From assembly GCF_002813445.1 (NCBI RefSeq), contig NZ_PHHD01000001.1, positions 2,728,001-2,792,000 of the forward strand: 64,000 bases of DNA, given 5' to 3'. A program made the position numbers and the translations under genes. Under the pieces are notes generated by a model. It was not told where the DNA came from. It was given only the letters and a program-made list of their open reading frames with translations, and ran no database searches. Positions 17,948 through 27,447 of the stretch are shown piece after piece (the stretch's first letter is position 1; each line of letters starts with the position of its first letter). The DNA comes from Pseudomonas tolaasii NCPPB 2192 (GTDB lineage Bacteria; Pseudomonadota; Gammaproteobacteria; Pseudomonadales; Pseudomonadaceae).

Positions 17948-17982
17948 TAAACCCGATTCCGACGGGGGAACCGCAGTGATTT

Positions 17983-20001
17983 TTAGAACGTGGTCCGCAC
18001 GCCGAACTGCACACTGCGCCCCGGCGCTGGCGCAATATCGCGCAGAATCGAGCTGGCATACCGCACGGTCTGGTTCGTCAGGTTTTCACCGTTCACAAAT
18101 GCCAGCCATTGGCTGCCGCCCATGTTGAAGTGGTAGCCCATGCTCGCGCCCAGGGTGGTGTAGCCGTCGGTGCCGCTTTCGTTGTCCGGCACGCGGCCCT
18201 GGCCTGCGGCGTGTTCCACGTCGATACGCGCCTGCCAGCGGTCCAGCTCCCACAGCAAACCGCTGTTCAGGCGCAGTGGCGCTATGCGTGGCAAGGCTTC
18301 GCCGGTGTCCAGGTTGGTCGCGCGGGTGTAATCGCCCGACAGCTCCAGCGCAAACTTGCCGTAGGCGCTTTCACCAAGCTTCCAGTGATCCTGGGCTTCA
18401 AAGCCCGCGAAACGTGCACGTACGCCGGAGTACTTGTACTCGGGGATACCGCCTGCGTCTTCCACGCCTTCATCGTTCAGCGTGCGGCCCGTGCCGAGCA
18501 AGCCGATGTAGTTGGAGAAACGGCTGTAGAACACGCCGAAGCTGCCCTTGTGGGTGCCATTGTCAAAGCGCAGGGCCAAGTCACTGGACACGGCTTTTTC
18601 TTTCTTCAGGTTAGCGTCGCCCAGCTCGTAAGTGCCGGTGGCCACGTGGGCGCCGTTGGCGTACAGCTCGTAGAAAGTCGGCGCGCGCTCGGTGTAGCCC
18701 AGGGTTGCGGCCAGCGACCAGACCGGGGTGAGGGTGTAGACCGCGCCCGACGACAGGCTGCCGGCGGTGAAGTCATTGCTCTTGTCGGCGCCGGCGAAAC
18801 GCTCGTTGCCCTTGGCATTCGGGTCGACATTGGTGTGCTCCACACGCCCGCCCAGGCTGAGTTTCAAGCGCTCGGTGGCCTGCATTTCTTCAAGGATAAA
18901 CAGCGCGCCCGCATTGGTGTCGGTCTGCGGCACGAAGGCTTCTTCGCCCAGGGCCGAGAACTCATTGCGGGTCACTTGGGCGCCCACCACGCCGTTGAAC
19001 GGGCCGAGCGGCTGATGGCGTGCTTCTACGCGCGCTTCATAACCCTTGTTCTTGAAGATCGTGCCGGTTTCGCCGCCTTCGATTTCGCGGTGCTCGTAGT
19101 CGGTGTAGCCCGCGTCGAGTTTGACCGAGGTAAACGGGCCTTGCAGGTTGCGCAACTCGGAGGCGAACGCGTAGTGATCCTGCTTCATGCGGATGCGCAC
19201 GTCTTGCTCGGCGGGAGAGCCGTAGTTGCTGTCGTAGTTGCTGTAGGACAGCCCGGCATACCCGTCATCCCAGGTGTAGGAACCACCGACGGCACCGCCG
19301 TCCTGGCGTCCGTCGCTGTTGCCCAGGCGGCCGTTTTTGCCGGGGGCGTCATCGGTTTCCGGCGCATGACGGCTGCGGGCCTGGCCGGGGATTTTCAGGT
19401 CATTGAATTCCCGCGCGTTGGCGTCCAGGTGCAAGGCGAACGTGCCGTTGCCGGCTTCCAGTTTGCCCGCGCTGCTGCGCGTGGTGTCGGCGCCGCCGTA
19501 GCGCAATTCACCGGCACCGTGGATGCCTTCGATGGCCTCGGTGGGGATGCGGTTATCGAACGTGTTGACCACGCCGCCGATGGCACTGCCGCCGTACAGC
19601 AGCGCCGCCGGGCCGCGCACGATTTCAATGCGGTCGACGTTGATCGGGTCCAGCGGCACGGCGTGGTCGTAGGACAGCGACGAGGCATCCAGCGCGCCCA
19701 CGCCATTGCGCAGGATACGAATGCGGTCGCCGTCCTGACCACGAATGATCGGCCGGCTGGCGCCGGGACCAAAGTACGAAGAGGACACGCCGGGCTGCTT
19801 GTTCAGGGTTTCACCGAGGCTGCCTTTTTGTTGCAGGGTCAGGTCATCGCCTTCAAGCACGGTGGTGGGCGACGCCAGTTGCTCGCTGCCCAGCGGGTTG
19901 CCGGTGATGACTTGGGGTTGCAGCTCGAGGGCGTGGGCTTCGGAGCAGATCAACAGGGCGGCGGCAAGCGGGGTCAAGCGCCAGAGAGAAGAGAGGGACA
20001 T
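17983..20001 (-). CDS. TonB-dependent receptor, zinc (ZnuD) type
   Basis: Outer-membrane beta-barrel for TonB-driven uptake. The 672 aa protein has a signal peptide ending SEAHA, a plug domain (about 30-150) with RPIIRGQDGDRIRILRNG and RIEIVRGPAALLYGGSAIGG, and a C-terminal Phe as the last barrel residue. A His/Asp-rich insert (residues about 195-240) is a usual feature of zinc receptors. Plug and neighbourhood next to asrA agree with P. aeruginosa PA0781, a ZnuD-like receptor. The Zur-like box upstream supports zinc. A role with copper or heme cannot be excluded. Confidence 0.82.
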   Translation of the reverse strand: MSLSSLWRLTPLAAALLICSEAHALELQPQVITGNPLGSEQLASPTTVLEGDDLTLQQKGSLGETLNKQPGVSSSYFGPGASRPIIRGQDGDRIRILRNGVGALDASSLSYDHAVPLDPINVDRIEIVRGPAALLYGGSAIGGVVNTFDNRIPTEAIEGIHGAGELRYGGADTTRSSAGKLEAGNGTFALHLDANAREFNDLKIPGQARSRHAPETDDAPGKNGRLGNSDGRQDGGAVGGSYTWDDGYAGLSYSNYDSNYGSPAEQDVRIRMKQDHYAFASELRNLQGPFTSVKLDAGYTDYEHREIEGGETGTIFKNKGYEARVEARHQPLGPFNGVVGAQVTRNEFSALGEEAFVPQTDTNAGALFILEEMQATERLKLSLGGRVEHTNVDPNAKGNERFAGADKSNDFTAGSLSSGAVYTLTPVWSLAATLGYTERAPTFYELYANGAHVATGTYELGDANLKKEKAVSSDLALRFDNGTHKGSFGVFYSRFSNYIGLLGTGRTLNDEGVEDAGGIPEYKYSGVRARFAGFEAQDHWKLGESAYGKFALELSGDYTRATNLDTGEALPRIAPLRLNSGLLWELDRWQARIDVEHAAGQGRVPDNESGTDGYTTLGASMGYHFNMGGSQWLAFVNGENLTNQTVRYASSILRDIAPAPGRSVQFGVRTTF

Positions 20002-20085
20002 CGGACATTCCTTGGCAAAACGGCAAAAAGAGAAGGCTTAAGACGGTATCGAGCGCGTTACTTTTCATAACAATCTGATAAGTAT

Positions 20086-20100
20086 AGTTACAATATAACA
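20086..20100 (-). promoter_or_regulatory. Zur-like operator upstream of TonB receptor
   Basis: AGTTACAATATAACA matches the gammaproteobacterial Zur consensus TGTTATAATATAACA, recalled from the literature, at 13 of 15 positions. It lies 85 bases upstream of the receptor start. A similar box occurs before rpmE2 (45059-45073), which strengthens the call. Confidence 0.68.
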
Positions 20101-20223
20101 TCTCTTTTTTCGCTGAAAAGGGGAACTTTCTTTCAAGGGCTATATTCAATGCGGTGCTTCCACCGTCAGGCCCCGTCGGCTAAGGTGCGCGGCTGTGTTT
20201 CCTCTTTTTGCAAAAGGCCCGGC

Positions 20224-20457
20224 ATGACCGCAACAAGCAACGACCCGCTCCACGGCGTGACCCTGCAACACGTGCTCACCACTTTGGTTGAGCACTACGA
20301 ATGGTCAGGCCTGGCCGAGCGCATTGATATCCGCTGCTTCAAGAGCGACCCGAGCATCAAGTCGAGCCTCACGTTCCTGCGCAAAACGCCATGGGCGCGG
20401 GAAAAAGTCGAAGGCTTGTACGTCAAGCTGATGCGCACCAAACGCCCGCTGGATTGA
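20224..20457 (+). CDS. VF530 family (DUF2132) small protein
   Basis: A 77 aa protein with the family core VTLQHVLTTLVEHYEW, DIRCFKSDPSIKSSLTFLRKTPWAR and EGLYV. A structure is known for the Vibrio fischeri member, described as a possible DNA-binding protein; the biological role is unknown. The ATG at 20224 follows a weak GGC-rich leader; an upstream frame to 20149 adds unconserved sequence. The Pr6Pr gene starts 4 bases after its stop, so they form an operon. Confidence 0.82.
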   Translation: MTATSNDPLHGVTLQHVLTTLVEHYEWSGLAERIDIRCFKSDPSIKSSLTFLRKTPWAREKVEGLYVKLMRTKRPLD

Positions 20458-20461
20458 ACCC

Positions 20462-21088
20462 GTGAAGCGCTTTGTCGCGGTGGCGGCACTGGCCGGTTGG
20501 GTGGGATTGGCAATTCAGCAATACCTGATTTTGTATTCGCGCTTTACCAGCGGCGCCAGCCTGCTGGGTGGGCTGATCAGCTTTTTCAGTTTCTTCACCG
20601 TGCTGACCAACACCCTCGTGGTGGTGGTGCTCAGCTATGCGCTGGTGGAGCGGGACTCGGCGGCGAAGCGCTTCTTCCTGGGACCCGCCATCAGCAGTGG
20701 GATCGCTGCGAGCATCGTGGTAGTGAGCCTCGCCTACAATTTGCTGCTGCGGCATTTGTGGACGCCGCAAGGCTTTCAATTCATCGCCGACGAACTGCTG
20801 CACGACGTGATGCCGCTGCTGTTCGTCGTGTATTGGTGGCACTGCGTACCCAAAGGCACGTTGCGCCTCAAGCATCTGGCCGGGTGGGTGATCTACCCTG
20901 TGGTGTATTTCGGCTATGTGCTGCTGCGCGGGCATCTGCTCGGGCAGTATCAGTACCCGTTCATCGATGTGGACACCCTTGGTTATCCACAGGTGTTTGT
21001 GAATGCCGCGGGGATTCTGGCGGGGTTCATCGTGATTGCGTTTGCAGTGCTGGGGCTGGACAGGTTCTTGAAGACACCGTCGAACTAA
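20462..21088 (+). CDS. Pr6Pr family membrane protein
   Basis: A 208 aa integral membrane protein with about six hydrophobic segments. Family marks are the FSFFTVLTNTLVVVVL segment, a histidine in the DELLHDVMPLLFVVYWW segment, and KHLAGWVIYPVVYFGYVLLRG. Function is not established; distant eukaryotic relatives (AIG1/FAR-17a) hydrolyse lipid esters through a Thr/His pair, and the Thr and His here could be equivalent, which is inference. GTG start 4 bases after VF530. Confidence 0.8.
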   Translation: MKRFVAVAALAGWVGLAIQQYLILYSRFTSGASLLGGLISFFSFFTVLTNTLVVVVLSYALVERDSAAKRFFLGPAISSGIAASIVVVSLAYNLLLRHLWTPQGFQFIADELLHDVMPLLFVVYWWHCVPKGTLRLKHLAGWVIYPVVYFGYVLLRGHLLGQYQYPFIDVDTLGYPQVFVNAAGILAGFIVIAFAVLGLDRFLKTPSN

Positions 21089-21180
21089 TGTGGGAGCCGG
21101 GCTTGCCCGCGATGGCGGTGGGGCCGTCACAGCCGTTTTGTCTGATGCACCGCTATCGCAGGCAAGCCAGCTCCCACATT
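21089..21180. repeat. Hybrid family A REPIN-like doublet
   Basis: Left arm carries the variant core GAGCCGGGCTTGCCCGCGAT, right arm the standard subtype. It sits between convergent genes and touches the Pr6Pr stop codon. Confidence 0.88.
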
Positions 21181-21186
21181 GAGGTA

Positions 21187-21954
21187 TCACTCTTCTTCAC
21201 TGCCCTCGGCGCGCCAGTAGCCCACGGCCTTGAGGAACTCCTCATTGACCTGGTGGGTGTCCAGCAGCACACGCCGCACCTGGCGTGAAAGCTTGGTTTC
21301 GGTCGCGACGAAGCTGTACAGCGAGCCACTTGGCAGCGTCAGGTTTCGTACGGTCTCCAGCAGGTCGTCCTGGCCGCGAATCACCCAGATCGCCTCAACT
21401 TCGGCCGCACTGTTCAGCGTTTGTTTTTCGGCTGCATTGGCGATTTCGATCACCGCCAGCACCTTGCGCCCGGCCGGTAATTCTTCCAGCCGCCGGGCGA
21501 TGGCGGGCAGGGCGGTTTCATCGCCGATAAGCAGGTAGCTGTCGAAGATATCCGGCACGATCAACGAGCCCCGGGGCCCACCGATGTACAGGTGCTGGCC
21601 GACTTTGGCCTGGTCGGCCCACGTGGAGGCGGGGCCGTCGCCGTGCAGCACGAAGTCGATGTCCAGCTCGCCGATGCTCAGGTCGTAGCGGCGTGGTGTG
21701 TAGTCGCGCATGGCCGGCTGCGGGCCGTCGCCCTTGATGTTGAACGTCGGGCTTTCCAGTGCGGCCTGTTCGGCGGCGTTCTGCGGGAACAGCAGCTTGA
21801 TATGGTCATCGGCGCCCAGGCTGATAAAGCCCGCCAGTTCCGGCCCGCCCAGGGTGATGCGGCGCATGCGCGGAGTGATGTCGACCACGCGCAGTACCTC
21901 GAGGCGGCGACGTTTGATTTCGTGGGTCACGCGGTGAATGGCTTGCGTAGTCAT
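21187..21954 (-). CDS. Siderophore-interacting protein (YqjH/ViuB-type ferric reductase)
   Basis: Cytosolic FAD/NAD(P)H flavoprotein that reduces ferric siderophores to release iron. The 255 aa protein has an N-terminal FAD-binding barrel with the YTPRRYD motif, HLYIGGPRGS phosphate-binding turn, and a C-terminal SIP domain with WVIRGQDDLL and AVGYWRAEGSEEE, the family's usual C-terminal signature. Start overlaps the PadR stop by four bases (ATGA), as in an operon. In E. coli yqjH lies next to yqjI, a PadR-type nickel-responsive repressor; the same pairing is seen here. Confidence 0.9.
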   Translation of the reverse strand: MTTQAIHRVTHEIKRRRLEVLRVVDITPRMRRITLGGPELAGFISLGADDHIKLLFPQNAAEQAALESPTFNIKGDGPQPAMRDYTPRRYDLSIGELDIDFVLHGDGPASTWADQAKVGQHLYIGGPRGSLIVPDIFDSYLLIGDETALPAIARRLEELPAGRKVLAVIEIANAAEKQTLNSAAEVEAIWVIRGQDDLLETVRNLTLPSGSLYSFVATETKLSRQVRRVLLDTHQVNEEFLKAVGYWRAEGSEEE

Positions 21955-22472
21955 TGGTCTTTCCCGTCGGCGATGGATTGAGCGGCGCGATTGAGCAGCG
22001 CCGCGACACGAACGATTTCTTCCGGGCTCCAGCGCCCGTGGTGCGAATGCAAGGCATGGCGCAGGTTGTGCACCGCTTCGTGGATTTCCGGTGGCCGGTC
22101 CTGGCCACGCAGCGAGCGCTTGCTGACGTCAATGCGCATGCGCACGCCGTCCAGTGCAACCTGTTGCTCACTTAAGAAGAGACGGCCGGCGTCGGTGATT
22201 GTGTAGCGTTTTTTTCCGCCGTCGGCGTCACCGACGATCAAGTCGCTCTCTTCCAGGAAGGTCAGCGTGGGGTAAATCACGCCGGGGCTGGGGGTGTAGG
22301 CGCCGTCGAACAGGCTTTCGATGCGGCGGATCAGGTCATAGCCGTGGCAAGGCTGTTCGGCGATCAGAGCCGGCAGGAGCAGTTTCAAATCGCCGGGTGC
22401 AAATACCCGGGGGCCGCGACCGCGGCCTCCGCGGGGGTCGAAGCCGTCGCGCGGGTGGGGATGGTCTCGCAT
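21951..22472 (-). CDS. PadR family regulator, YqjI-like
   Basis: A 173 aa winged-helix regulator. The N-terminus is His/Arg/Gly-rich (MRDHPHPRDGFDPRGGRGRG), then the PadR helix-turn-helix from about residue 28 with HGYDLIRRIESLF and GVIYPTLTFLEE. The C-terminal dimerisation helix holds HALHSHHGRW. In E. coli YqjI an N-terminal metal-binding extension senses nickel; the extension here has only two His, so metal sensing is possible but unproven. It heads a two-gene operon with the flavoprotein and probably controls itself through the palindromes at 22491-22519. Confidence 0.83.
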   Translation of the reverse strand: MRDHPHPRDGFDPRGGRGRGPRVFAPGDLKLLLPALIAEQPCHGYDLIRRIESLFDGAYTPSPGVIYPTLTFLEESDLIVGDADGGKKRYTITDAGRLFLSEQQVALDGVRMRIDVSKRSLRGQDRPPEIHEAVHNLRHALHSHHGRWSPEEIVRVAALLNRAAQSIADGKDQ

Positions 22473-22490
22473 GGTGGGAGCCTCTGTGTG

Positions 22491-22519
22491 TATCTAGATA
22501 TAACTTAAGATATATCTTA
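22491..22519 (-). promoter_or_regulatory. Nested palindromes, likely PadR operator
   Basis: TATCTAGATA (22491-22500), CTTAAG (22504-22509) and TAAGATATATCTTA (22506-22519) are perfect palindromes packed into 29 AT-rich bases, 19-47 bases upstream of the regulator's ATG. Position and symmetry fit autoregulation by a dimeric repressor. Confidence 0.65.
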
Positions 22520-22551
22520 TTGCTTGCACAAGATGCTCCGACGGACGGCTA

Positions 22552-25500
22552 TCAGTCTTCATCTTCGGCGCTGGTCTCATGCTCCTCCAACTGCTGAAGC
22601 GCCTCACGGGTCAAACGGCGCGCCAGGTCCGCTTCGCTTGGAACGTCTTCGCTGAAGCCCGCAGCAAGGATGCGTTCGTAGGTGTCGCTGCTCATAGGCT
22701 GGCCAGTGAGTACCTCGGCATGGGGAACGTTGAGAGCGTCGGCCAGGCTCAGCAGGCCCGGCTGCAGGGTGCTGCGCTGCTGAGTGTCGGCGTTGGCCCA
22801 TTGATTTTGGGCGAACATCAGGTCGTCGAGAGGGTCGATCAACGCATTGGCTCGGTCGAGACTGGCCTGGAACCCTGAGGCGTGGGCTGTACGCAGGTGG
22901 CGATCCCAGAAAGGTTGCTCGAGCATGCCGTCCACCAGGCCATCATTGGCCTCACTGCGCATGACGCTGTCGAATGCGCTATTGAGGTGGGTAGTACTCA
23001 CGTCGGCGGTACTGCGGTAGCGCATGTGCGGCGCCACCCAAGGCAATTTCAGGCGGCGCTTCAAGCCGGTGTGGTAGGCCAGGTAAACCTCAACTTCATC
23101 CACGGTGCCCGGCACGCCGTCGATAACGTCTGTACTGAATCGCAGCCCCTGGCCCCCGTCTGCCCGAGGCTTGATGCGTTGGCGAATGTCAGCCTGGGCC
23201 ACCCGGTTGAGACGGTCCAGGCGTGATTTCCCCCGGGCCAGTTGCGCCAGTTTCACGGTTCGCAACGTGCCATGCACATCGCGCCCGATTTCGGCCAATT
23301 GCACCTCAAGCCCCATCGCGTTGAACGTATGCGCGCCCGCATCCGCGCAGGTCACCGGGTTGCTGGCCATCTGAAACAGTCGCGTGCGCAAACCGGTGTC
23401 CGCCTCCATGGCCAGCAGCATGCGCCAGACTTTGTCGGTCAGGTCATCGCGGCTGTTTTCATACAGAATGGCGTCGTGTTCTTCTTCAAAAAAGGCCGAA
23501 GGTTCCAGGCTTTTGATCACCTCGAAAAAACCCTGGGAGCCGTGTTCGGCTTCAAGGTCCGCCCACAAGGTCTCCAGCCAGGGGCGATGCCGGGGGGCTT
23601 CCCGCTCCAGCCAAAAACCGGCGTCGCCCCTCGGTGGGTAGCTTCGATAAGGGTCCAACCCGGCTTCAAGGCGGTAGCTGACCAGCCGTTGCTCGGCCTC
23701 TGCGCTTAACCGGTTGCGGTCCAGACGCGCGCGCCCCACCAGTTCGGCTTCCGGCTGCCACGGCAAAAAATGCGGAAGGGTACTGACGGCCGTGTTTTGC
23801 ATATCCAGGTAAAAGCCCCAGGGCCGTGGCACGTCGAAGAGCCCATCAGGCCAGTCGGCAATGCCTGTGTTGCGCAACGACAGGGCTTCCAGCCGGGGCA
23901 AGTTGCCGAGGTGCGGCGCTCGGGTCAAAAGGCGGTTGTGCGCCAGTGACAATTGCTGCAGATGAGAGAGGCTGCCGAGCCGCTCAAGATCGTTGGTGCT
24001 CCATTGGATCGGGTTGCTCTCCAGGCTCAGGTGCGTCAGCGAGCTCATGTGCCCGACGGCTTGGGGCAATTGGGTCAGTTGATTGTTGCGCAGGCTCAGG
24101 CTGATCAGGCGCGGGAAACTGTCCAGAAAGTGCATATCACCGTTCAGTAACTGGGCATCGATCAGATCCAGGTGCAGCACATGCTCGAAGTTGGCGCGCA
24201 GGCGCAGGTTGCCGAGCAACCCGGTCAAACGCACGCTTTGCAGGCTCAAGCGCACGCCGGTGTCATCGACACCGAGGTGTTCCTCCCAGGTTCGCAAGAG
24301 TGCTTTGGCCAGGTACATGCGTTGGTGGCCCGTGCCGGGCGGTTCGTCAATGGCGGTGACGTTGATCCAGTTGCTCAGGTCCAGTTGCAGCTCGGCTTTT
24401 TCAGTCTCACGCGCTTCAAATTGCTGGCGTTGCAGCGGGTCTTCAAGGCTGGCCACGCATGTGTCGATGAGTGATTGCTCGGCATAGGGGTACAAGGCTT
24501 TGACCCGCTGTTCCAGCGTGCCGGGGAAGAGTTGGCTGCTCCACGACGGTACCGTGTGCATGGGGCGCTGCTGCAATTCCAGGGTTACGCGCTGCAGCGG
24601 TTTTTCCAGAGGGGCAGCCATTACGCTGCGACGCGGTTGGGGGGCAAGCAGTGTGTGCATCACCCAGGCCTTGAGTGTTGCACCGTCGCGGACGGGAGGG
24701 CGCCCGGCGGACGGCAGCGCCTGCAGCAGCGCGTCGAAAAACCCCGCGGCGGCGTGCAATCGTTGTTGCCCCACGTAGACCTCGTAGCCCTCGTGGACTT
24801 TCAACAGCAGACGGCGCTCGCGTGCTTCGTGAGGGCCGGCACTGGCGCGCAGTGTGCCGATGGCGGAGTGTTGGCGGACTTCCACGCGACAGTCATGCAG
24901 GTTGTCGCTGTACAGGCGCAGGGTATCAAGCACCATTTGTTCGGTCTGCGGCCCGAACAGTTGGGGGTCATAAAAACCCTGGTAGGCGTGGGCGCCCAAG
25001 GCTTGTAACTGCAGTTCGCGGGCGATGTTTTTCAGGCGCAGGGGCACACGTTTTTCGCTGTCCATGATTGCCAGCTCCTCTGGCCACGCGAGCGCCAGTA
25101 CGTGCTGCACCAGACTTTTCGGCAGCCCGGGGCAGGCTTCGCGCACGCGCACGCCGCGCTCGGTGGTGAGGTCTTCGCTGCCGCGGTACAGGTAAGCGAA
25201 CATTGAGCCGCGACGTTCGACGAGTTGATCGGCCAGGCGATTGCGCAGTGCGCTTATCTGCGCCGCGCGGTCCTCCAGCGACTCGCCCAGCAAATCGGCC
25301 AACTGGTTTTCGTCCAGAAAATCCACCAGCCGCTCGGGTAATTTACCCAGGTTCAAGTCGTCGCGGCTGATGGCCAGGGTGTGCGACGCGTCGACATCGC
25401 CAAAGCGTAAGTGCTCAGCTTCAAGGTTGGCATGTTCATACACATGTATCCCGTAATCACGGGGCCAGCCCGGCAGTTCGCACGCAAGGTGCGGGCTCCA

Positions 25501-27376
25501 GTAAGTGTCTTGGTCTATCGGTTCTGCAGCACGCATTTTTTCAGGCAGTTGGACGACTTGTTGGTGCAATCGCAGGCGTTTGAGCGTGTCGTCCAGCAGT
25601 GGAGCCGGCAGATCTTCAGTTTGAATGGCGCGCAGCTGCGCATGGGTAAGGCCGCCGATGGTCAGGGCCTGCTCGCGTTGTTCCGCGCTCAGTGGCCCGA
25701 GGGCCTGCAGGCGGCGCTCATCACTCCATGCGCGGGGGCTGTGGTTGTAGCGTATGGGCGGTGCATAAGCGCCAGGACGGCTGGGGTGCTGGATATGATG
25801 CTCGCCGCTGGCTGTATCAAAGGTCACGGCATAGTGGTCGCCGTCCAGCGACAGGAGGGTCTGGCCCCCATGGCGATGCAGGCCCAACGCGTCAGCGGGG
25901 GAGTCGATCGGTCGCTGCAGGGTTTGTCGGTAAGGACGCGGGTCCGGGTGCCACAAGCGGGTTTCGTCATTGACCTTCACCGCCAGCATGCCGTCAATGA
26001 ACACCGAACGCGCCAGCTGCCCGCCCACGCCAAAGGTCGCAAGCTGTACCCCATCGCTGACCACCTCCACCAAATGCCTGGCGGCCTCCTTTGCCTGGCC
26101 TTCAGCAAGGTCGACCGCGCCTTCGACCACTTCATCGAGCAACTGGTAGGCGGTGTAGGCGAGCATCACTTCGCCGAGCAACGGCACAAACGGCGTGATG
26201 ACCAGCAGCGCCACATTCAGTGCACCTTCCAGTGTGTGTTCGAGTGTGTCCCACCAGGCCCATGCGGCGCGGCGGTCGGCATCGGCGGTGGACACCGCCA
26301 GGGCCCGGCCGTCATTGAGGATTTTATTCAGCGCCGCCTGGTACAGCTGTGGCCACAGTGCGCCATCAAAGCGTACGGCCTCGAAGGTGGGGCGTTGCTG
26401 CAATGTGTTGAAGAAAGCCCCGCGTTGGGCGTGATCAACAAACTGGCTGAAAAATTGTTGATAAGCCGGGGCTTTGAGCTTTTCAAGCAGTGCCGTGCGA
26501 AAGGCCAGAGCGCTGGGATAATGACGGATGGGGCCTTGTGGGTCGTTGGGGATATAGGCCACCACCGGCACGATGTCCCGGGCCTGGTCGAGGTCGGCGG
26601 CAATCAACAAGATGCCGGTCAGCAGTGTGCCCATCATGCGCAGCCGGTAAAACTGCATCGCGGCGCGCTCGCCCTTCACCGCTCGTTGCAACACATGGAA
26701 GGTCGCCGGCAAAATTTCACCGCGCAACAGGGCCAGGTGCGCGGCATTGTTCAGCGCGGCTTGCTGGCTGGCGATGACTTGGCTCTGCAGAGTCGCCTGA
26801 TCCGGTGTGTGTTCGGGCAACAAGTGGTGTTGCAAATGCGTGGCGTATTGCGCACCCAGGTCCAGTTCGCGGCACAGGGCGATGAATTGCGCAATGCTCA
26901 TCTGCGATTTATGTGCCAGCACGTTGAAGTGACCTAGTGCATCAGGTCGGGAAATGTAGTTGGAGCTGTCGGTGAATGTCTCGGGCGAAGTTCTGCAACG
27001 CGGCATCCAGCATGGACAGGGTTCGGCTACGGCTGCCCTTGAGCAGCCCGCCCTTTTCGATGACCAGAAACAGGTGCGTGGCGCGCACATCCAGGTCGAG
27101 CCCATGGCGTTCGAGCAAGGCGCGCTCGAGTCGCGCAATGGCAAAAGTGTCCAGCGCCTGCAGGTCTTTGAGGCGTTGGTCAACGTCGTTTTGTGTGGCC
27201 CAGGCCCGGGCGTTGGCGGCTTTGACCGGAACGTGCGCCTGAGTGCCTGCTTGCATAAACGCGGGCAAATGAGCCAGTGACACTCGGCTCAATGCTTGCG
27301 CCCTGGGCCACGTGGTGGTGTGCAGCCAGTCGGGAAGCCTGCTTTTGATCAGTGAAAAGTGAGGGCCGTTAGCCAT
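22552..27376 (-). pseudogene. NEL-type E3 ubiquitin ligase-like LRR protein, frameshifted
   Basis: A leftward gene of 4825 bases, one more than a multiple of three. The first frame (27376-26942) encodes an N-terminal part ending ALQNFARDIHRQ, and the second (from about 26985 to 22552) continues with ETFTDSSNYISRP. Joined, they give about 1607 aa: an N-terminal dermonecrotic-toxin-like (DUF6543) region, leucine-rich repeats (residues about 1075-1172, for example LISLSLRNNQLTQLP) and a NEL-like domain whose Cys (codon 23347-23349) lies in VTCADAGAH, the C-x-D pattern of IpaH/SspH ligases. It could be a real inactivation or a read error at a GGG run. A 2171 aa relative lies at 32350-38865. Confidence 0.82.
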
Positions 27377-27447
27377 GGCGAATAACCTTGAGTCGTGGAC
27401 AAGGTCATCAGCCTAGAAGCGCAGGTTTCCCTGCTGGGGTTACATAG

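Larger units (their letters stand above)
17511..17982. other. Intergenic region upstream of gcd
   Basis: A 472-base gap between the gcd start and the 3' end of the TonB receptor gene. It contains the palindrome at 17721-17732 and a family A doublet at 17858-17947. No convincing coding frame was seen. Confidence 0.7.

Noticed and set aside
18109..20070. Plus-strand frame opposite the TonB receptor
   Set aside because: It is repetitive and low in complexity, and the receptor plug and barrel motifs lie on the other strand.
20057..20071. GTTACTTTTCATAAC as a second Zur box
   Set aside because: The half-sites are two bases too far apart compared with the box at 20086-20100.
22507..22518. AT-rich palindrome as a Fur box
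   Set aside because: AAGATATATCTT does not follow the GATAATGATAAT hexamer pattern; it is better explained as the PadR operator.
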